From Gammaproteobacteria bacterium (lineage in GTDB: Bacteria; Pseudomonadota; Gammaproteobacteria; Acidiferrobacterales; SZUA-150): a stretch of 13,489 bases of DNA. This document shows positions 5,972-13,489 of the stretch, in pieces; position 1 is the first letter of the stretch, and each line of letters opens with the position of its first letter. The stretch spans positions 1 to 13,489 of the forward strand of contig JAOUNW010000052.1 of assembly GCA_029880755.1 (NCBI GenBank), read 5' to 3'. A program made the position numbers and the translations under genes. The notes below the pieces were generated by a model. The model ran no database searches. It had not been told where the DNA came from and was given only the letters and a program-made list of their open reading frames with translations.

Positions 5972-6675
5972 CGATAAGCGGTCAGGTCCGGCAAACCGGC
6001 ATCGGCAAACCCCTTGGCACGTAACCGGCAGGAATCGCACACCCCGCAGGCCCTGCCGGTTGCGTCCGGATCATAACAAGAAAGAGTAATTGAGTAGTCA
6101 ACTCCCAACGAAGTGCCCAGCGTAATAATTTCAGCCTTGGTCATGTTGATCAGCGGGGCATGGAACCGAAAGGGATTGCCCTGCACGCCATCGCGGGTCG
6201 CGATATTTGCCAACGCCTCAAAGGCCTCAATAAACACCGGCCGGCAATCCGGATACCCTGAATAGTCCACCGCATTAGCGCCGATAAAAATGTCATGGGC
6301 ACCTATCACCTCGGCCCAACCCAGGGCAATGGACAGAAAAATGGTATTACGCGCAGGAACATAAGTGATGGGAATTTCTTGAGTATCATCCGGACCGGCC
6401 ACATTACCGGACTGCGGCACAGACAGATTGTTATCGGTCAGTGCGGACCCACCCATCCAGCCCACATCCAGGTTCACCAACCGATGTACATCAATACTTT
6501 TTGCGTGTGCAACAATACGCTTTGCTGACTCCAGCTCAATGCGATGCCTCTGACCATAATCAAAGGTTAAGGCATGACAGCTGAACCCTTGATTTTGAGC
6601 GATAGCCAGCACGGTCGCCGAATCCAATCCGCCTGACACCAGCACAACCGCTTTTTTATCACCCATTTCTTGCAT
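5968..6675 (-). CDS. queC: 7-cyano-7-deazaguanine synthase
   Basis: ATP-dependent enzyme converting 7-carboxy-7-deazaguanine to preQ0 with ammonia, a step of queuosine synthesis. It is a PP-loop protein with SGGLDS at residues 14-19. Four zinc ligands are visible near the C-terminus: C200, C210, C213 and C216 (CGVCDSC). I choose the ATG at 6675 (235 residues) because GAGG (6684-6687) lies 8 bases upstream. The frame also has an ATG at 6711, inside queE, and one at 6666. The chosen start lies 11 bp after the queE stop, and the ribosome-binding site touches that stop, suggesting coupled translation. The 3' end meets tusA tail to tail with no terminator. Confidence 0.94.
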   Translation of the reverse strand: MQEMGDKKAVVLVSGGLDSATVLAIAQNQGFSCHALTFDYGQRHRIELESAKRIVAHAKSIDVHRLVNLDVGWMGGSALTDNNLSVPQSGNVAGPDDTQEIPITYVPARNTIFLSIALGWAEVIGAHDIFIGANAVDYSGYPDCRPVFIEAFEALANIATRDGVQGNPFRFHAPLINMTKAEIITLGTSLGVDYSITLSCYDPDATGRACGVCDSCRLRAKGFADAGLPDLTAYR

Positions 6676-6686
6676 CGACCCAGCCT

Positions 6687-7379
6687 CTAATGACCCGGCG
6701 CATCTCCCCATAGCAGCTTATGTAACTGTACCTGCAACCGTACCGGCAGGCGGTCATCCAATACCCACTGGGCAAGCTCAGCCGGATTTAGCCGGCCATA
6801 AACCGGAGAAACCAGTATTTCGCATCGCTGAACCAATTTATGGGCTTCTATCTGTTCTTTGGCCCAGTCATAATCTGGTCGATCGGTGATAACAAACTTG
6901 ATTTCGTCAGCGGGCTTCAATGCATTGACATTGGATAGCATAAACTTGCCCACCTCGCCTGACCCGGGTGTTTTAATATCCATCACAACACTGACCCGCG
7001 GATCAATACCGCCTATATCCAGAGCACCGCTGGTTTCCAGAGAAACCTGATAACCGGCATCACACAAAGCAGTTAATAATTCCCGGCAACCTCGTTGCGC
7101 CAGAGGCTCGCCGCCAGTCACAGTGACATAATTTGGTGAAAAGGACGCCACCTGATCCAGAATTTCCTGCTGCAACATCCATTGCCCGCCCTGAAACGCG
7201 TATTCCGTATCGCAATAACCGCAACGCAACGGGCAACCGGTAAATCTAACAAAAACCGTAGGCAACCCCATGTTTCTGGTTTCACCTTGCAGGGAATAAA
7301 ATATTTCCGTAACTCGAAAACGCCGGGGCGAATCAGACGTTGCTCCGGCATCACTTGATTTCGTCGAAGGAGTTGTCAC
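6687..7379 (-). CDS. queE: 7-carboxy-7-deazaguanine synthase
   Basis: Radical SAM enzyme that contracts the ring of 6-carboxytetrahydropterin to 7-carboxy-7-deazaguanine, the step before QueC. The cluster motif is C49-P-L-R-C53-G-Y-C56 (CX3CX2C), and the SAM-binding GGEP follows at 89-92. EIFYSLQGET (25-34) is the usual N-terminal signature. Start is GTG at 7379; a stop codon three codons upstream and no other start before the domain make it the only choice, although no good ribosome-binding site is seen. The extra 20 or so serine- and threonine-rich residues before the domain look unstructured. It lies 21 bp after cpoB. QueD and the later queuosine genes are not in the window. Confidence 0.94.
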   Translation of the reverse strand: MTTPSTKSSDAGATSDSPRRFRVTEIFYSLQGETRNMGLPTVFVRFTGCPLRCGYCDTEYAFQGGQWMLQQEILDQVASFSPNYVTVTGGEPLAQRGCRELLTALCDAGYQVSLETSGALDIGGIDPRVSVVMDIKTPGSGEVGKFMLSNVNALKPADEIKFVITDRPDYDWAKEQIEAHKLVQRCEILVSPVYGRLNPAELAQWVLDDRLPVRLQVQLHKLLWGDAPGH

Positions 7380-7400
7380 AGTAGATCAGACTTTATTAAC

Positions 7401-8219
7401 TCAGCGACCTTCCTGCTTCATTTTAGCCAACCGAGCCTGCGCGGATTTTCCGGCACGGGAGTTCGGGTAACGACGGACCACGTCTGTCAGTGTTTTTTTG
7501 GCATTGGCCCAGTCTTCCAATTCGTAGTAACAGTAGCCGATTTTCAGTTTCGCGTCAGAAACCTTGGCGCTTTTCGGGTAACTGGTTACAACTTTGTTAA
7601 ATTCTTCCAGGGCAACTTTAAAGTTGCGCACAACATAATTAGCTTCTGCTACCCAATATTGGGCATTGCTAGCCAGACGGCTCTTTGGGTGTTGTTCCAG
7701 AAAATCACGAAATCCCTTGGTGGCCTGTTCATACTTACCCTGCTTCATATATCCAAAAGCCTTATCATAAGCCTTTTGCTCTTCAGACGCTGAGGTGCCA
7801 CGCTTGTCCGTCCCTGCGCCGACCGCTGATTTTGTTCCAGCTGAACGGGGGGCAGTGACTGTGGGTACAGATGTTTCTATTTCCGAAGAGGAAACACCGA
7901 CGTTGCCGGTTTCCAACTTTTGCAGTCGCTTGTCTACATCACGCAGAGAATCCACTTGCTGAGATTTCAGCCGATTTAATTCATGCTGCTGGATCTCCAC
8001 TTGATTGCGCAGAGCCTTTAACTCATTCTGCAGACTATCAAGCTGCATGAGCAGCTCAACCACTGTACTGGAAGAGTCAGTCGCGGCACTACTTGTACTG
8101 CCAGATGCCGGCCGCGACCCCCTTCTGTCTTCCAGGCGGTCCGCTGCGAAGGTTGTGCTTACTGTGATGGCACCAATAAACCCAAGCAGCAGACAATACC
8201 TGAAGACGTTTGACTTCAT
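7401..8219 (-). CDS. cpoB: Cell division coordinator CpoB (YbgF)
   Basis: Periplasmic protein that in E. coli links Tol-Pal with peptidoglycan synthesis during outer-membrane constriction. The 272 residues begin with a signal peptide (MKSNVFRYCLLLGFIG, cleavage probably after TTFA near residue 25). A low-complexity Ser/Ala/Thr stretch is followed by a coiled coil (about 50-105, rich in L, Q, K, E), which trimerises in the family. A linker leads to three TPR-like repeats (about 150-270: YDKAFGYMKQGKYEQA, AQYWVAEANYVVRNFKVA, LKIGYCYYELEDWANA). It is the last gene of the Tol-Pal group, 8 bp after pal. Confidence 0.93.
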   Translation of the reverse strand: MKSNVFRYCLLLGFIGAITVSTTFAADRLEDRRGSRPASGSTSSAATDSSSTVVELLMQLDSLQNELKALRNQVEIQQHELNRLKSQQVDSLRDVDKRLQKLETGNVGVSSSEIETSVPTVTAPRSAGTKSAVGAGTDKRGTSASEEQKAYDKAFGYMKQGKYEQATKGFRDFLEQHPKSRLASNAQYWVAEANYVVRNFKVALEEFNKVVTSYPKSAKVSDAKLKIGYCYYELEDWANAKKTLTDVVRRYPNSRAGKSAQARLAKMKQEGR

Positions 8220-8227
8220 CTACCGTT

Positions 8228-8707
8228 TTAGTATTTGATTTCTACCCGGCGATTTTGGCGCCATGCCGATTCATTGTGATCTCCATCCACTGGTTTTTCC
8301 TCGCCGTAAGATACTGTCTTGATGCGGGCTCCGGATACACCCAGGGCTTTCAGCATGCGTTCCACTGCTTTTGCACGACGTTCGCCCAATGCCAGGTTGT
8401 ACTCACGCGTACCGCGCTCATCACAATGACCTTCCAACCGCACGCTAACACTGGTGTTGGCGTTTAAATACTTGGCATTGGCCTCAACAATGGCGGCACC
8501 CTCGGCATCAATGGCGCTACTGTCAAACTCAAAGTGGACGACGCGTTCAGAAGATACATCACCGGCATCCATACCTTGATCTGCACCAGCGCCACTAGTT
8601 TGAGCGCCTTCGTCCACCGGTGTATCGCCTGCCGGCTGTTGACTTGCACAGGCGGCCAGCAATAACACTGACACGACGGTTGCCAACATCCAAAATTTCT
8701 TCATCAT
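8228..8707 (-). CDS. pal: Peptidoglycan-associated lipoprotein Pal
   Basis: Outer-membrane lipoprotein that binds peptidoglycan and TolB. The 159 residues start with a lipoprotein signal ending in the lipobox LAAC, with the lipidated cysteine at position 20. A linker rich in acidic and small residues (about 21-50) leads to an OmpA-like domain: VVHFEFDSSAID, LEGHCDERGTREYNLALGERRA and the terminal NRRVEIKY. The start is one of two adjacent ATG codons (8707). Its ribosome-binding site AAGGAG lies inside the last two sense codons of tolB. Confidence 0.97.
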   Translation of the reverse strand: MMKKFWMLATVVSVLLLAACASQQPAGDTPVDEGAQTSGAGADQGMDAGDVSSERVVHFEFDSSAIDAEGAAIVEANAKYLNANTSVSVRLEGHCDERGTREYNLALGERRAKAVERMLKALGVSGARIKTVSYGEEKPVDGDHNESAWRQNRRVEIKY

Positions 8708-8712
8708 TTAAT

Positions 8713-10029
8713 TCACTCCTTATATCTAAGTTGTTGATTGTACGGGGACCATGCGGGCTCTCGAACTTCACCCATTTCAAACCGGTAAGTGTGCCGGGTC
8801 CGGCCATCAGCTGAAACAGACGCCAAAACACCCTTACCGCGAATTTCTGTAGCATACAGTAACATACGACCGTTCGGCGCAAAACTGGGAGATTCATCCA
8901 GTTGCGTATCCGTAAGCGTCTGTAACGCCAAATTATCCAACTGCAAAGTACCGATATGATAGCGGCCTCCTTGAAGGGTCACCAGCGCCAGGGTTTTTCC
9001 ATCGGCGGAATACGACGGACGGGCATTATAACTGCCCTCAAAGGTCAGACGCTCAACACCCGAGCCATCAGCATTCATACGATAAATCTGAGGTTGGCCC
9101 ACCCGATCAGACGTAAACACGAGCTGGCGCCCATCCGGCGACCAGGCGGGTTCGGTATCAATGGCGCTATTGCGGGTCAGGCGTCTCAGCGCCCGGGTAG
9201 CCAATTCCATTATATAGATCTCGGCATTCCCATCTTTTGAAAGGGTTAATGCCATCCGCCTGCCATCCGGCGACCAGGCGGGAGCGCTGTTAATTCCCTC
9301 AAATTCAGCCAGCATCTGTCTTTTGCCATCCGCCACATTCTGCACATACACCATGGAACGCTTACGTTCAAAAGATACATAGGCCAACTTCTGACCGTCG
9401 GGTGACCAGGCAGGTGACATCAATGGTTCCTTCGATTTCACCGCGGTAACAGGGCCATAACCATCGGAATCCGCAATCTGCAATTTATAAATATGGGTCC
9501 GATTCGAAACCTCTTTCGTAACATAGGCGATACGGGTACTAAATGCGCCAGGCTCTCCGGTAAGCTTTTCATAGACAATATCACTGATCTGATGCGCCGC
9601 CGCACGCAGCATTTCGCTGCCCACCACATACCGATAGCCGGCCAATTGTGCCTTTTTGAAAACGTCAAACAAACGAAACTCAACCTGGTAACGCCCCGGT
9701 TTCAACTCGCGTACTGAACCTATCAGAAGCGCTTCGGCTTTTATGAGGCGCCAATCCTTAAAATCGACGTCGGTATCCTTTTGCGGATAACTAAGGAAAT
9801 CCTTGGGCGATAACGAAGTAAAACGACCACTCCTGACCAGATCGACCTCGACTATCTGGGCGATGTCATGGGCTGGCTTGTTGGCTCCCTCCCAGGCAAA
9901 GGGCACAATGGCAATAGGCAGCCCCTTTTCCACACCCTGCGTAATTTCAATAGTTAATATCGCCATGGCGTTGTTAAACCACAGCAACAATGCCAAACCT
10001 ATACTTGTGCCAATCAATCTCGTTTTCAT
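8713..10029 (-). CDS. tolB: Tol-Pal system protein TolB
   Basis: Periplasmic protein connecting TolA and Pal. The 438 residues begin with a signal peptide (MKTRLIGTSIGLALLLWF, cleavage likely after AMA at 23). An N-terminal alpha/beta domain (ITQGVEKGLPIAIVPFAWEG onwards) is followed by a six-bladed beta-propeller. The blades show as repeats of the form PAWSPDG: SPAWSPDGQ, APAWSPDGR, EPAWSPDGR, RPSYSADGK, SPSFAPNGR and EPAWSPYNQ, spaced about 43-45 residues. Length matches the family. The start lies 8 bp after the tolA stop, with AAAGG as ribosome-binding site. Confidence 0.97.
   Translation of the reverse strand: MKTRLIGTSIGLALLLWFNNAMAILTIEITQGVEKGLPIAIVPFAWEGANKPAHDIAQIVEVDLVRSGRFTSLSPKDFLSYPQKDTDVDFKDWRLIKAEALLIGSVRELKPGRYQVEFRLFDVFKKAQLAGYRYVVGSEMLRAAAHQISDIVYEKLTGEPGAFSTRIAYVTKEVSNRTHIYKLQIADSDGYGPVTAVKSKEPLMSPAWSPDGQKLAYVSFERKRSMVYVQNVADGKRQMLAEFEGINSAPAWSPDGRRMALTLSKDGNAEIYIMELATRALRRLTRNSAIDTEPAWSPDGRQLVFTSDRVGQPQIYRMNADGSGVERLTFEGSYNARPSYSADGKTLALVTLQGGRYHIGTLQLDNLALQTLTDTQLDESPSFAPNGRMLLYATEIRGKGVLASVSADGRTRHTYRFEMGEVREPAWSPYNQQLRYKE
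8716..8721 (-). promoter_or_regulatory. Ribosome-binding site of pal inside the end of tolB
   Basis: AAGGAG, the Lys-Glu codons before the tolB TGA, is a near-perfect Shine-Dalgarno sequence 8 bases before the pal ATG. Ribosomes ending tolB would be placed at the pal start. Confidence 0.8.
9131..9282. repeat. Exact 20-bp repeat inside tolB propeller blades
   Basis: The 20-mer CCATCCGGCGACCAGGCGGG occurs at 9131-9150 and again at 9263-9282, a period of 132 bp (44 codons). A diverged copy lies near 9395-9415. It encodes the PAWSPDG motif of successive blades on the minus strand, so it reflects protein repeats rather than a separate element. Confidence 0.85.
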
Positions 10030-10037
10030 TCTTGCCT

Positions 10038-10769
10038 TTAGTCCTCCGGGCTAAACAAAAATTCAATTTCACGGAAAAAATCGAACAGCTCCGTGTCCTG
10101 CGGAATCGGAAGTGGTGCGGCCTTGTACACTGCATTCTCCACTGAGCGATCAAACACCGTGTCACCACTGGATCGCACTACCTTCGCTTCCAGAACTTCG
10201 CCGCTAGGCACCAATCGTACACGAACCATACACTGAAGTCCCGATCGCGCAGCCGGCGGACGCACCCAGTTACGACTAACCTTTTGGCGTATGGCGACTT
10301 TATACTGATCAACCAGAGATGCTGCCTGTGCGGCCTTGGCTGCCTGTTGCGCCTCTGCTTCCTCCTGCTGCAACATTTCCTGCAAGGATTGTTCTGCCTG
10401 CTTTCTGCGTTTTTCCGCTTCCTGCTTTTTCTTGACCTCTAACGCCTTGCGCTTTTTTTCTTCTGCCAGCGTCTGCTTTTTCTTTTCCAGTTCTCTTGCC
10501 TTTTCCTGTTCTATTTTCTTTTGCTTCGAATCCTCTTTCGGTTTTACTTCTTCTGTTTTTTTCTCTTCCTTCGGTGGCTCTGTCGCGCCTTGCTCAACAA
10601 TAACCGCCTTAATGATATGCTGGGGCAATATTTGATTTGAGGCACTCCAGTGAAAGCTCAGCCCCACCAGGGCAACAATCATCAGATGAATTGCCAGGGA
10701 ATAGGCAAAAGGCTTAATGCCACCTTCAGGATGGTCATGGGAAATACGAATTGCCTGGGTTACTACCAC
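10038..10769 (-). CDS. tolA: Tol-Pal system protein TolA
   Basis: Inner-membrane protein that spans the periplasm and couples the TolQR motor to TolB and Pal. The 243 residues show a short cytoplasmic tail, one membrane segment (about 21-41) with S24 and H28 spaced as in the SHLS motif that contacts TolQR, a Lys/Glu/Gln/Ala-rich helical domain (about 63-150), and a C-terminal TonB-like domain (155-243, YKVAIRQKVSRNWVRPP, SGEVLEAKVVRSSGD). E. coli TolA has 421 residues; the difference is mostly in the helical stalk. The start is GTG at 10769, 9 bp after the tolR stop, with no clear ribosome-binding site. Confidence 0.95.
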   Translation of the reverse strand: MVVTQAIRISHDHPEGGIKPFAYSLAIHLMIVALVGLSFHWSASNQILPQHIIKAVIVEQGATEPPKEEKKTEEVKPKEDSKQKKIEQEKARELEKKKQTLAEEKKRKALEVKKKQEAEKRRKQAEQSLQEMLQQEEAEAQQAAKAAQAASLVDQYKVAIRQKVSRNWVRPPAARSGLQCMVRVRLVPSGEVLEAKVVRSSGDTVFDRSVENAVYKAAPLPIPQDTELFDFFREIEFLFSPED

Positions 10770-10778
10770 TCTGATTAT

Positions 10779-11198
10779 CTAGCGCTGCGTTTTTGGCGGT
10801 TCGGTTACCAAGCCAACGCCCGGCACACCGGCACCTTGCAGTAAAGTCATGGTTTTAACCACTACCCCATAATCCACACGATGATCCCCCCGGACCAGCA
10901 CCGGAGTCTTGGGACGCAATTTCATAATTTTTTCTACTTTACGAGCAAGCGCGTCCCGGTCTATGGGCTTGTCATCGAGAAACAGATTGCCTTTTCGATC
11001 GATAGTCACCACCAGAGTCTCATCATCCTGGGCATCAACGGGCTTGGCCTGCGCTTGGGGTAGATCCACTTTTACACCCTCTGTCAGCAGCGGTGCAGTA
11101 ATCATAAAAATCACCAGCAACACCAACATGACGTCGATGTAAGGTACAACATTTATCTCACTCATTAAACGGCGCTTCTGGCGAATAGCGGATTTCAT
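10779..11198 (-). CDS. tolR: Tol-Pal system protein TolR
   Basis: Stator subunit of the TolQR proton-driven motor, related to ExbD and MotB. The 139 residues have a basic N-terminus (KSAIRQKRRL), one membrane segment (about 18-38) containing the proton-carrying aspartate D22 in PYIDVMLVLLVIFMITAP, and a periplasmic domain (LVVTIDRKGNLFLDDKPI). The start overlaps the tolQ stop by one base (TAATG), a typical translational-coupling arrangement. Confidence 0.97.
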   Translation of the reverse strand: MKSAIRQKRRLMSEINVVPYIDVMLVLLVIFMITAPLLTEGVKVDLPQAQAKPVDAQDDETLVVTIDRKGNLFLDDKPIDRDALARKVEKIMKLRPKTPVLVRGDHRVDYGVVVKTMTLLQGAGVPGVGLVTEPPKTQR

Positions 11199-11866
11199 TA
11201 TTTCACCGTACTAATGGTGGCCCGGCGTTGTATAACACTCAGGAATTCTTCCATGAATATTTCATAGCGTGTTAACAATCGCTCAACCTGAGTGGAATAG
11301 CGGTTATAGGCGATCACCGCCGGAATGGCGGCAAACAATCCCATGGCTGTTGCAATTAGCGCCTCGGCAATGCCAGGTGCGACATGGGCGATGGTAGCCT
11401 GCTGCACCGCACCCAGAGAACGGAAGGAATTCATTATGCCCCAGACGGTACCAAACAAACCCACATAGGGACTTGTTGAACCGACTGTTGCCAAAAACGG
11501 TAATGTTGTTTCCAGGTAATCGGTTTCACGCACCAACGCAACCCGCATAACCCGATGCACACCATCCAGCATTTCACTGGGAGTAATATTGGATTTTTGT
11601 TCCAGTCGGCGGAACTCCTGGAATCCATCAACAAAGACGCTCTCCATACCCGTGGGCTCGACATCAGCACGAGTTAAATCCGTATACATCTGGTCAAGAT
11701 TACCACCGGACCAGAAACGCTGTTCAAACTGATAGGCATGCTGACTGGCCGCCTTAATGGTTATCCATTTACGGAAAATCATGGTCCAGGATATTACCGA
11801 TGCAATTAACAACAACAGCATTACCAGCTGCACCAATAAACTGGCATTTTTTAACAACTCAAACAT
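11198..11866 (-). CDS. tolQ: Tol-Pal system protein TolQ
   Basis: Inner-membrane motor subunit homologous to ExbB and MotA. Membrane segments lie at about 8-30, 125-147 and 165-190, with the conserved stretches SPYVGLFGTVWGIM (132-145) and GIAEALIATAMGLFAAIPAV (165-184). I choose the ATG at 11866 (222 residues, MFELLKNASLLVQ), because GAAGG (11874-11878) lies 7 bases upstream and the N-terminus then resembles E. coli TolQ. An ATG at 11896 would add ten residues without a good ribosome-binding site. The chosen start lies 37 bp after ybgC. Confidence 0.95.
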   Translation of the reverse strand: MFELLKNASLLVQLVMLLLLIASVISWTMIFRKWITIKAASQHAYQFEQRFWSGGNLDQMYTDLTRADVEPTGMESVFVDGFQEFRRLEQKSNITPSEMLDGVHRVMRVALVRETDYLETTLPFLATVGSTSPYVGLFGTVWGIMNSFRSLGAVQQATIAHVAPGIAEALIATAMGLFAAIPAVIAYNRYSTQVERLLTRYEIFMEEFLSVIQRRATISTVK

Positions 11867-11903
11867 TGCAATACCTTCACCCGAAGCAGCTATCATAAAC
11901 TTT

Positions 11904-12326
11904 CTATACCCCTCTGTTTTTTAGCTCCATAATAATATTTTCCGGGATGCGCCTGGGCACAAACCTGACCACATCCACGCATGCAATTTGCACATCCGCT
12001 TTACACAGCACTTCACCAGATTTCAGTCCGGCGCGCCTCACTTCCTGGTAAAAATCCAGGCTAGCGTTATTACATTTTTTTACTTGAACCGTAACATCAA
12101 GCTGTTCATTAAACCTGGCCGGCTTCAGATAATCTACCTTGATTCTGCGTACAGCAAAAACGATTGCCTGCTCTTGTGTCAACACGTCCTGTTCAATCCC
12201 CATCTGCCGCAACCACTCTGTCCTGGCGCGTTCCATAAACTTCAGGTAGTTTGCATAAAACACAACGCCACCGGCATCAGTATCCTCATAGTAGACACGA
12301 ACGGGAAATGAAAAATTATCACTCAC
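11904..12326 (-). CDS. ybgC: Tol-Pal-associated acyl-CoA thioesterase YbgC
   Basis: Cytoplasmic hot-dog-fold thioesterase usually encoded first in the tol-pal cluster; its acyl substrate in vivo is not settled. The 140 residues carry the 4-hydroxybenzoyl-CoA-type motif YEDTDAGGVVFYANYLKF, with the likely catalytic aspartate at D17. The position that is histidine in E. coli YbgC is tyrosine here, a change that I believe is common in related proteins. The start is GTG at 12326 without a visible ribosome-binding site. The 63 bp between it and ruvB contain no promoter that I would call; the tol genes may be read through from ruvB or use a promoter inside it. Confidence 0.93.
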   Translation of the reverse strand: MSDNFSFPVRVYYEDTDAGGVVFYANYLKFMERARTEWLRQMGIEQDVLTQEQAIVFAVRRIKVDYLKPARFNEQLDVTVQVKKCNNASLDFYQEVRRAGLKSGEVLCKADVQIACVDVVRFVPRRIPENIIMELKNRGV

Positions 12327-12389
12327 AATGGAATGGAATATGTTGACGGCGTTGCCGAGGACTGCTGTTATGTGACGTTACTAAAATAG

Positions 12390-13442
12390 CTATTTACCCT
12401 CGAACATTTCCTGCTGTTGAGTTGCGTTTTTAGGCACAGGCAACCCAAAATAGTTCCAGGCATTTCGGGTGGCCATACGGCCACGCGCCGTGCGCACCAG
12501 ATAACCCTGTTGGATCAGATAGGGCTCTATGACATCTTCCAGTGTTCCGCGCTCTTCGCCGACGGCTGCCGCCAGGCTATCAATTCCCACAGGACCGCCG
12601 TCAAACTTCTCCAGGACCGCCTGCAATAACTTTCGATCCAGCATATCCAGGCCATTGATATCTATCTCTAACACGTCCAGCGCCATTTGGGCAATGTCCC
12701 CAGTCAGCACACCACCACCTTTAATCTCGGCAAAATCACGGGCGCGCCGCAGCAATCGGTTAGCAATACGCGGCGTACCCCGCGACCGGTGAGCAATGGC
12801 CTCTACACCCGCCAATTCTGATTTGACACCAAGAATCCCGGCGGATCGGCTAACAATGCTTACCAACTCGGGTTCAGTATAAAATTCCAGTCGCTGGACA
12901 ATGCCAAAGCGATCCCGCAAGGGCGACGTCAACAATCCGGCACGGGTAGTGGCCCCTATAAGAGTAAACCTGGGTAGATCCAGTTTAATGGAACGTGCAG
13001 CCGGTCCCTCACCGATAACGATATCTAATTGGTAGTCTTCCATAGCGGGATACAGAATTTCTTCCACCACCGGACTGAGTCGGTGAATCTCGTCAATAAA
13101 CAAAACATCATTAGGTTCGAGATTAGTGAGCAAGGCTGCCAGGTCGCCCGGGCGTTCTAACACCGGACCGGAAGTGACTCTCAGGTTGGCTCCCATCTCG
13201 TGGGCAATAACATGGGCCAATGTGGTTTTACCCAATCCCGGTGGGCCGAACAGCAATACATGATCCAGCGCTTCGTTACGGCCACGCGCCGCAGCAATAA
13301 AAACTTCCATCTGACGATGAATATGGGATTGACCCACGTAATCCTTCAGACGAATAGGCCGTAGACTGGTTTCCTGGGCTGCAGTGTCCGAGTCGACGGT
13401 GGATAACACGTGCGCAGATACCAGGCGATCAGATTCAATCAT
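12390..13442 (-). CDS. ruvB: Holliday junction branch migration ATPase RuvB
   Basis: Hexameric AAA+ motor that, with RuvA, drives branch migration of Holliday junctions during recombination and repair. In the 350 residues I see Walker A GPPGLGKT (66-73), Walker B DEIH (117-120), sensor GATTR (163-167), LRDRFG (175-180) and a winged-helix C-terminus (EPYLIQQGYLVRTARGRMAT). Length is typical. The ATG at 13442 follows the ruvA stop by 6 bp, with GGGG at the ruvA end as ribosome-binding site. Confidence 0.98.
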   Translation of the reverse strand: MIESDRLVSAHVLSTVDSDTAAQETSLRPIRLKDYVGQSHIHRQMEVFIAAARGRNEALDHVLLFGPPGLGKTTLAHVIAHEMGANLRVTSGPVLERPGDLAALLTNLEPNDVLFIDEIHRLSPVVEEILYPAMEDYQLDIVIGEGPAARSIKLDLPRFTLIGATTRAGLLTSPLRDRFGIVQRLEFYTEPELVSIVSRSAGILGVKSELAGVEAIAHRSRGTPRIANRLLRRARDFAEIKGGGVLTGDIAQMALDVLEIDINGLDMLDRKLLQAVLEKFDGGPVGIDSLAAAVGEERGTLEDVIEPYLIQQGYLVRTARGRMATRNAWNYFGLPVPKNATQQQEMFEGK

Positions 13443-13448
13443 AGAATG

Positions 13449-13489
13449 TTACCCCGCCATTCTCTTAAGCGCCTGCCGAATAATGTCCT
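13449..13489 (-). CDS. ruvA: RuvA C-terminus (partial)
   Basis: The last twelve codons before a TAA at 13449-13451 read DIIRQALKRMAG, a helix like the end of RuvA domain III, which binds RuvB. The position directly upstream of ruvB supports the call. The rest of the gene lies beyond the window. Confidence 0.82.
   Translation of the reverse strand, partial: DIIRQALKRMAG

Noticed and set aside
6676..6711. ATG at 6711 as start of queC
   Set aside because: It lies inside queE and adds residues before the PP-loop domain that the family lacks; the ATG at 6675 has GAGG upstream.
9131..9282. Repeats in tolB as a CRISPR-like or mobile repeat
   Set aside because: The period matches propeller blades and the repeats encode PAWSPDG in frame.
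10336..10635. Plus-strand frame of 99 codons rich in Ser, Phe and Cys
   Set aside because: It is the antisense shadow of the Lys/Glu-rich TolA stalk; low complexity and no ribosome-binding site.

Overview
The window reads as chromosomal DNA from a chemolithoautotrophic, sulfur-oxidising gammaproteobacterium. Three things point there: a Calvin-cycle phosphoribulokinase; a cytoplasmic sulfur-relay block (TsuA/YedE-like transporter, DsrE-DsrF-DsrH, TusA); and the gammaproteobacterial order ruvA-ruvB-ybgC-tolQ-tolR-tolA-tolB-pal-cpoB-queE-queC. No genus can be named from this sequence alone. I see no transposase, integrase, phage gene or CRISPR array.

Layout. At the left edge (1-39) lie two overlapping, mutually exclusive inverted repeats. 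Plus-strand phosphoribulokinase (186-1055) and an HD-GYP/DUF3391 c-di-GMP phosphodiesterase (1140-2432) follow. The HD-GYP gene ends 2 bp from the end of a minus-strand gene for a 2H-family RNA 2',3'-cyclic phosphodiesterase (ThpR). ThpR starts from a TTG only 23 bp behind a minus-strand tRNA-Lys(UUU), so the two are probably co-transcribed. Behind the tRNA is a near-consensus promoter (TTGACA, 17 bp, GATAAT, GC-rich discriminator) overlapped by a perfect 7+7 inverted repeat.

The sulfur block occupies 3227-5971. A three-cysteine YeeE/YedE transporter is divergent from dsrE-dsrF-dsrH-tusA. DsrE and DsrH both keep the cysteine typical of oxidative DsrEFH, so I read the cluster as a sulfur-oxidation relay rather than only the TusBCD tRNA-thiolation complex. 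The usual acceptor DsrC/TusE is not in the window.

From 5968 to the right end everything is on the minus strand and tightly packed: queC and queE (queuosine precursor synthesis), cpoB, pal, tolB, tolA, tolR, tolQ (the Tol-Pal envelope system), ybgC (acyl-CoA thioesterase), ruvB, and the last codons of ruvA. Several genes overlap or sit a few bases apart, and some ribosome-binding sites lie inside the preceding gene.

Working together: thiosulfate or another sulfur compound could enter through the transporter and pass to TusA and DsrEFH, feeding cytoplasmic sulfur oxidation that powers CO2 fixation. The same proteins resemble those that thiolate U34 of tRNA-Lys(UUU), which is encoded next door, and queuosine genes lie on the other side. 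The sulfur block therefore sits inside a neighbourhood of tRNA and tRNA-modification genes. That physical link is the most interesting feature here; it is not proof of a functional one. I found no clearly new system.
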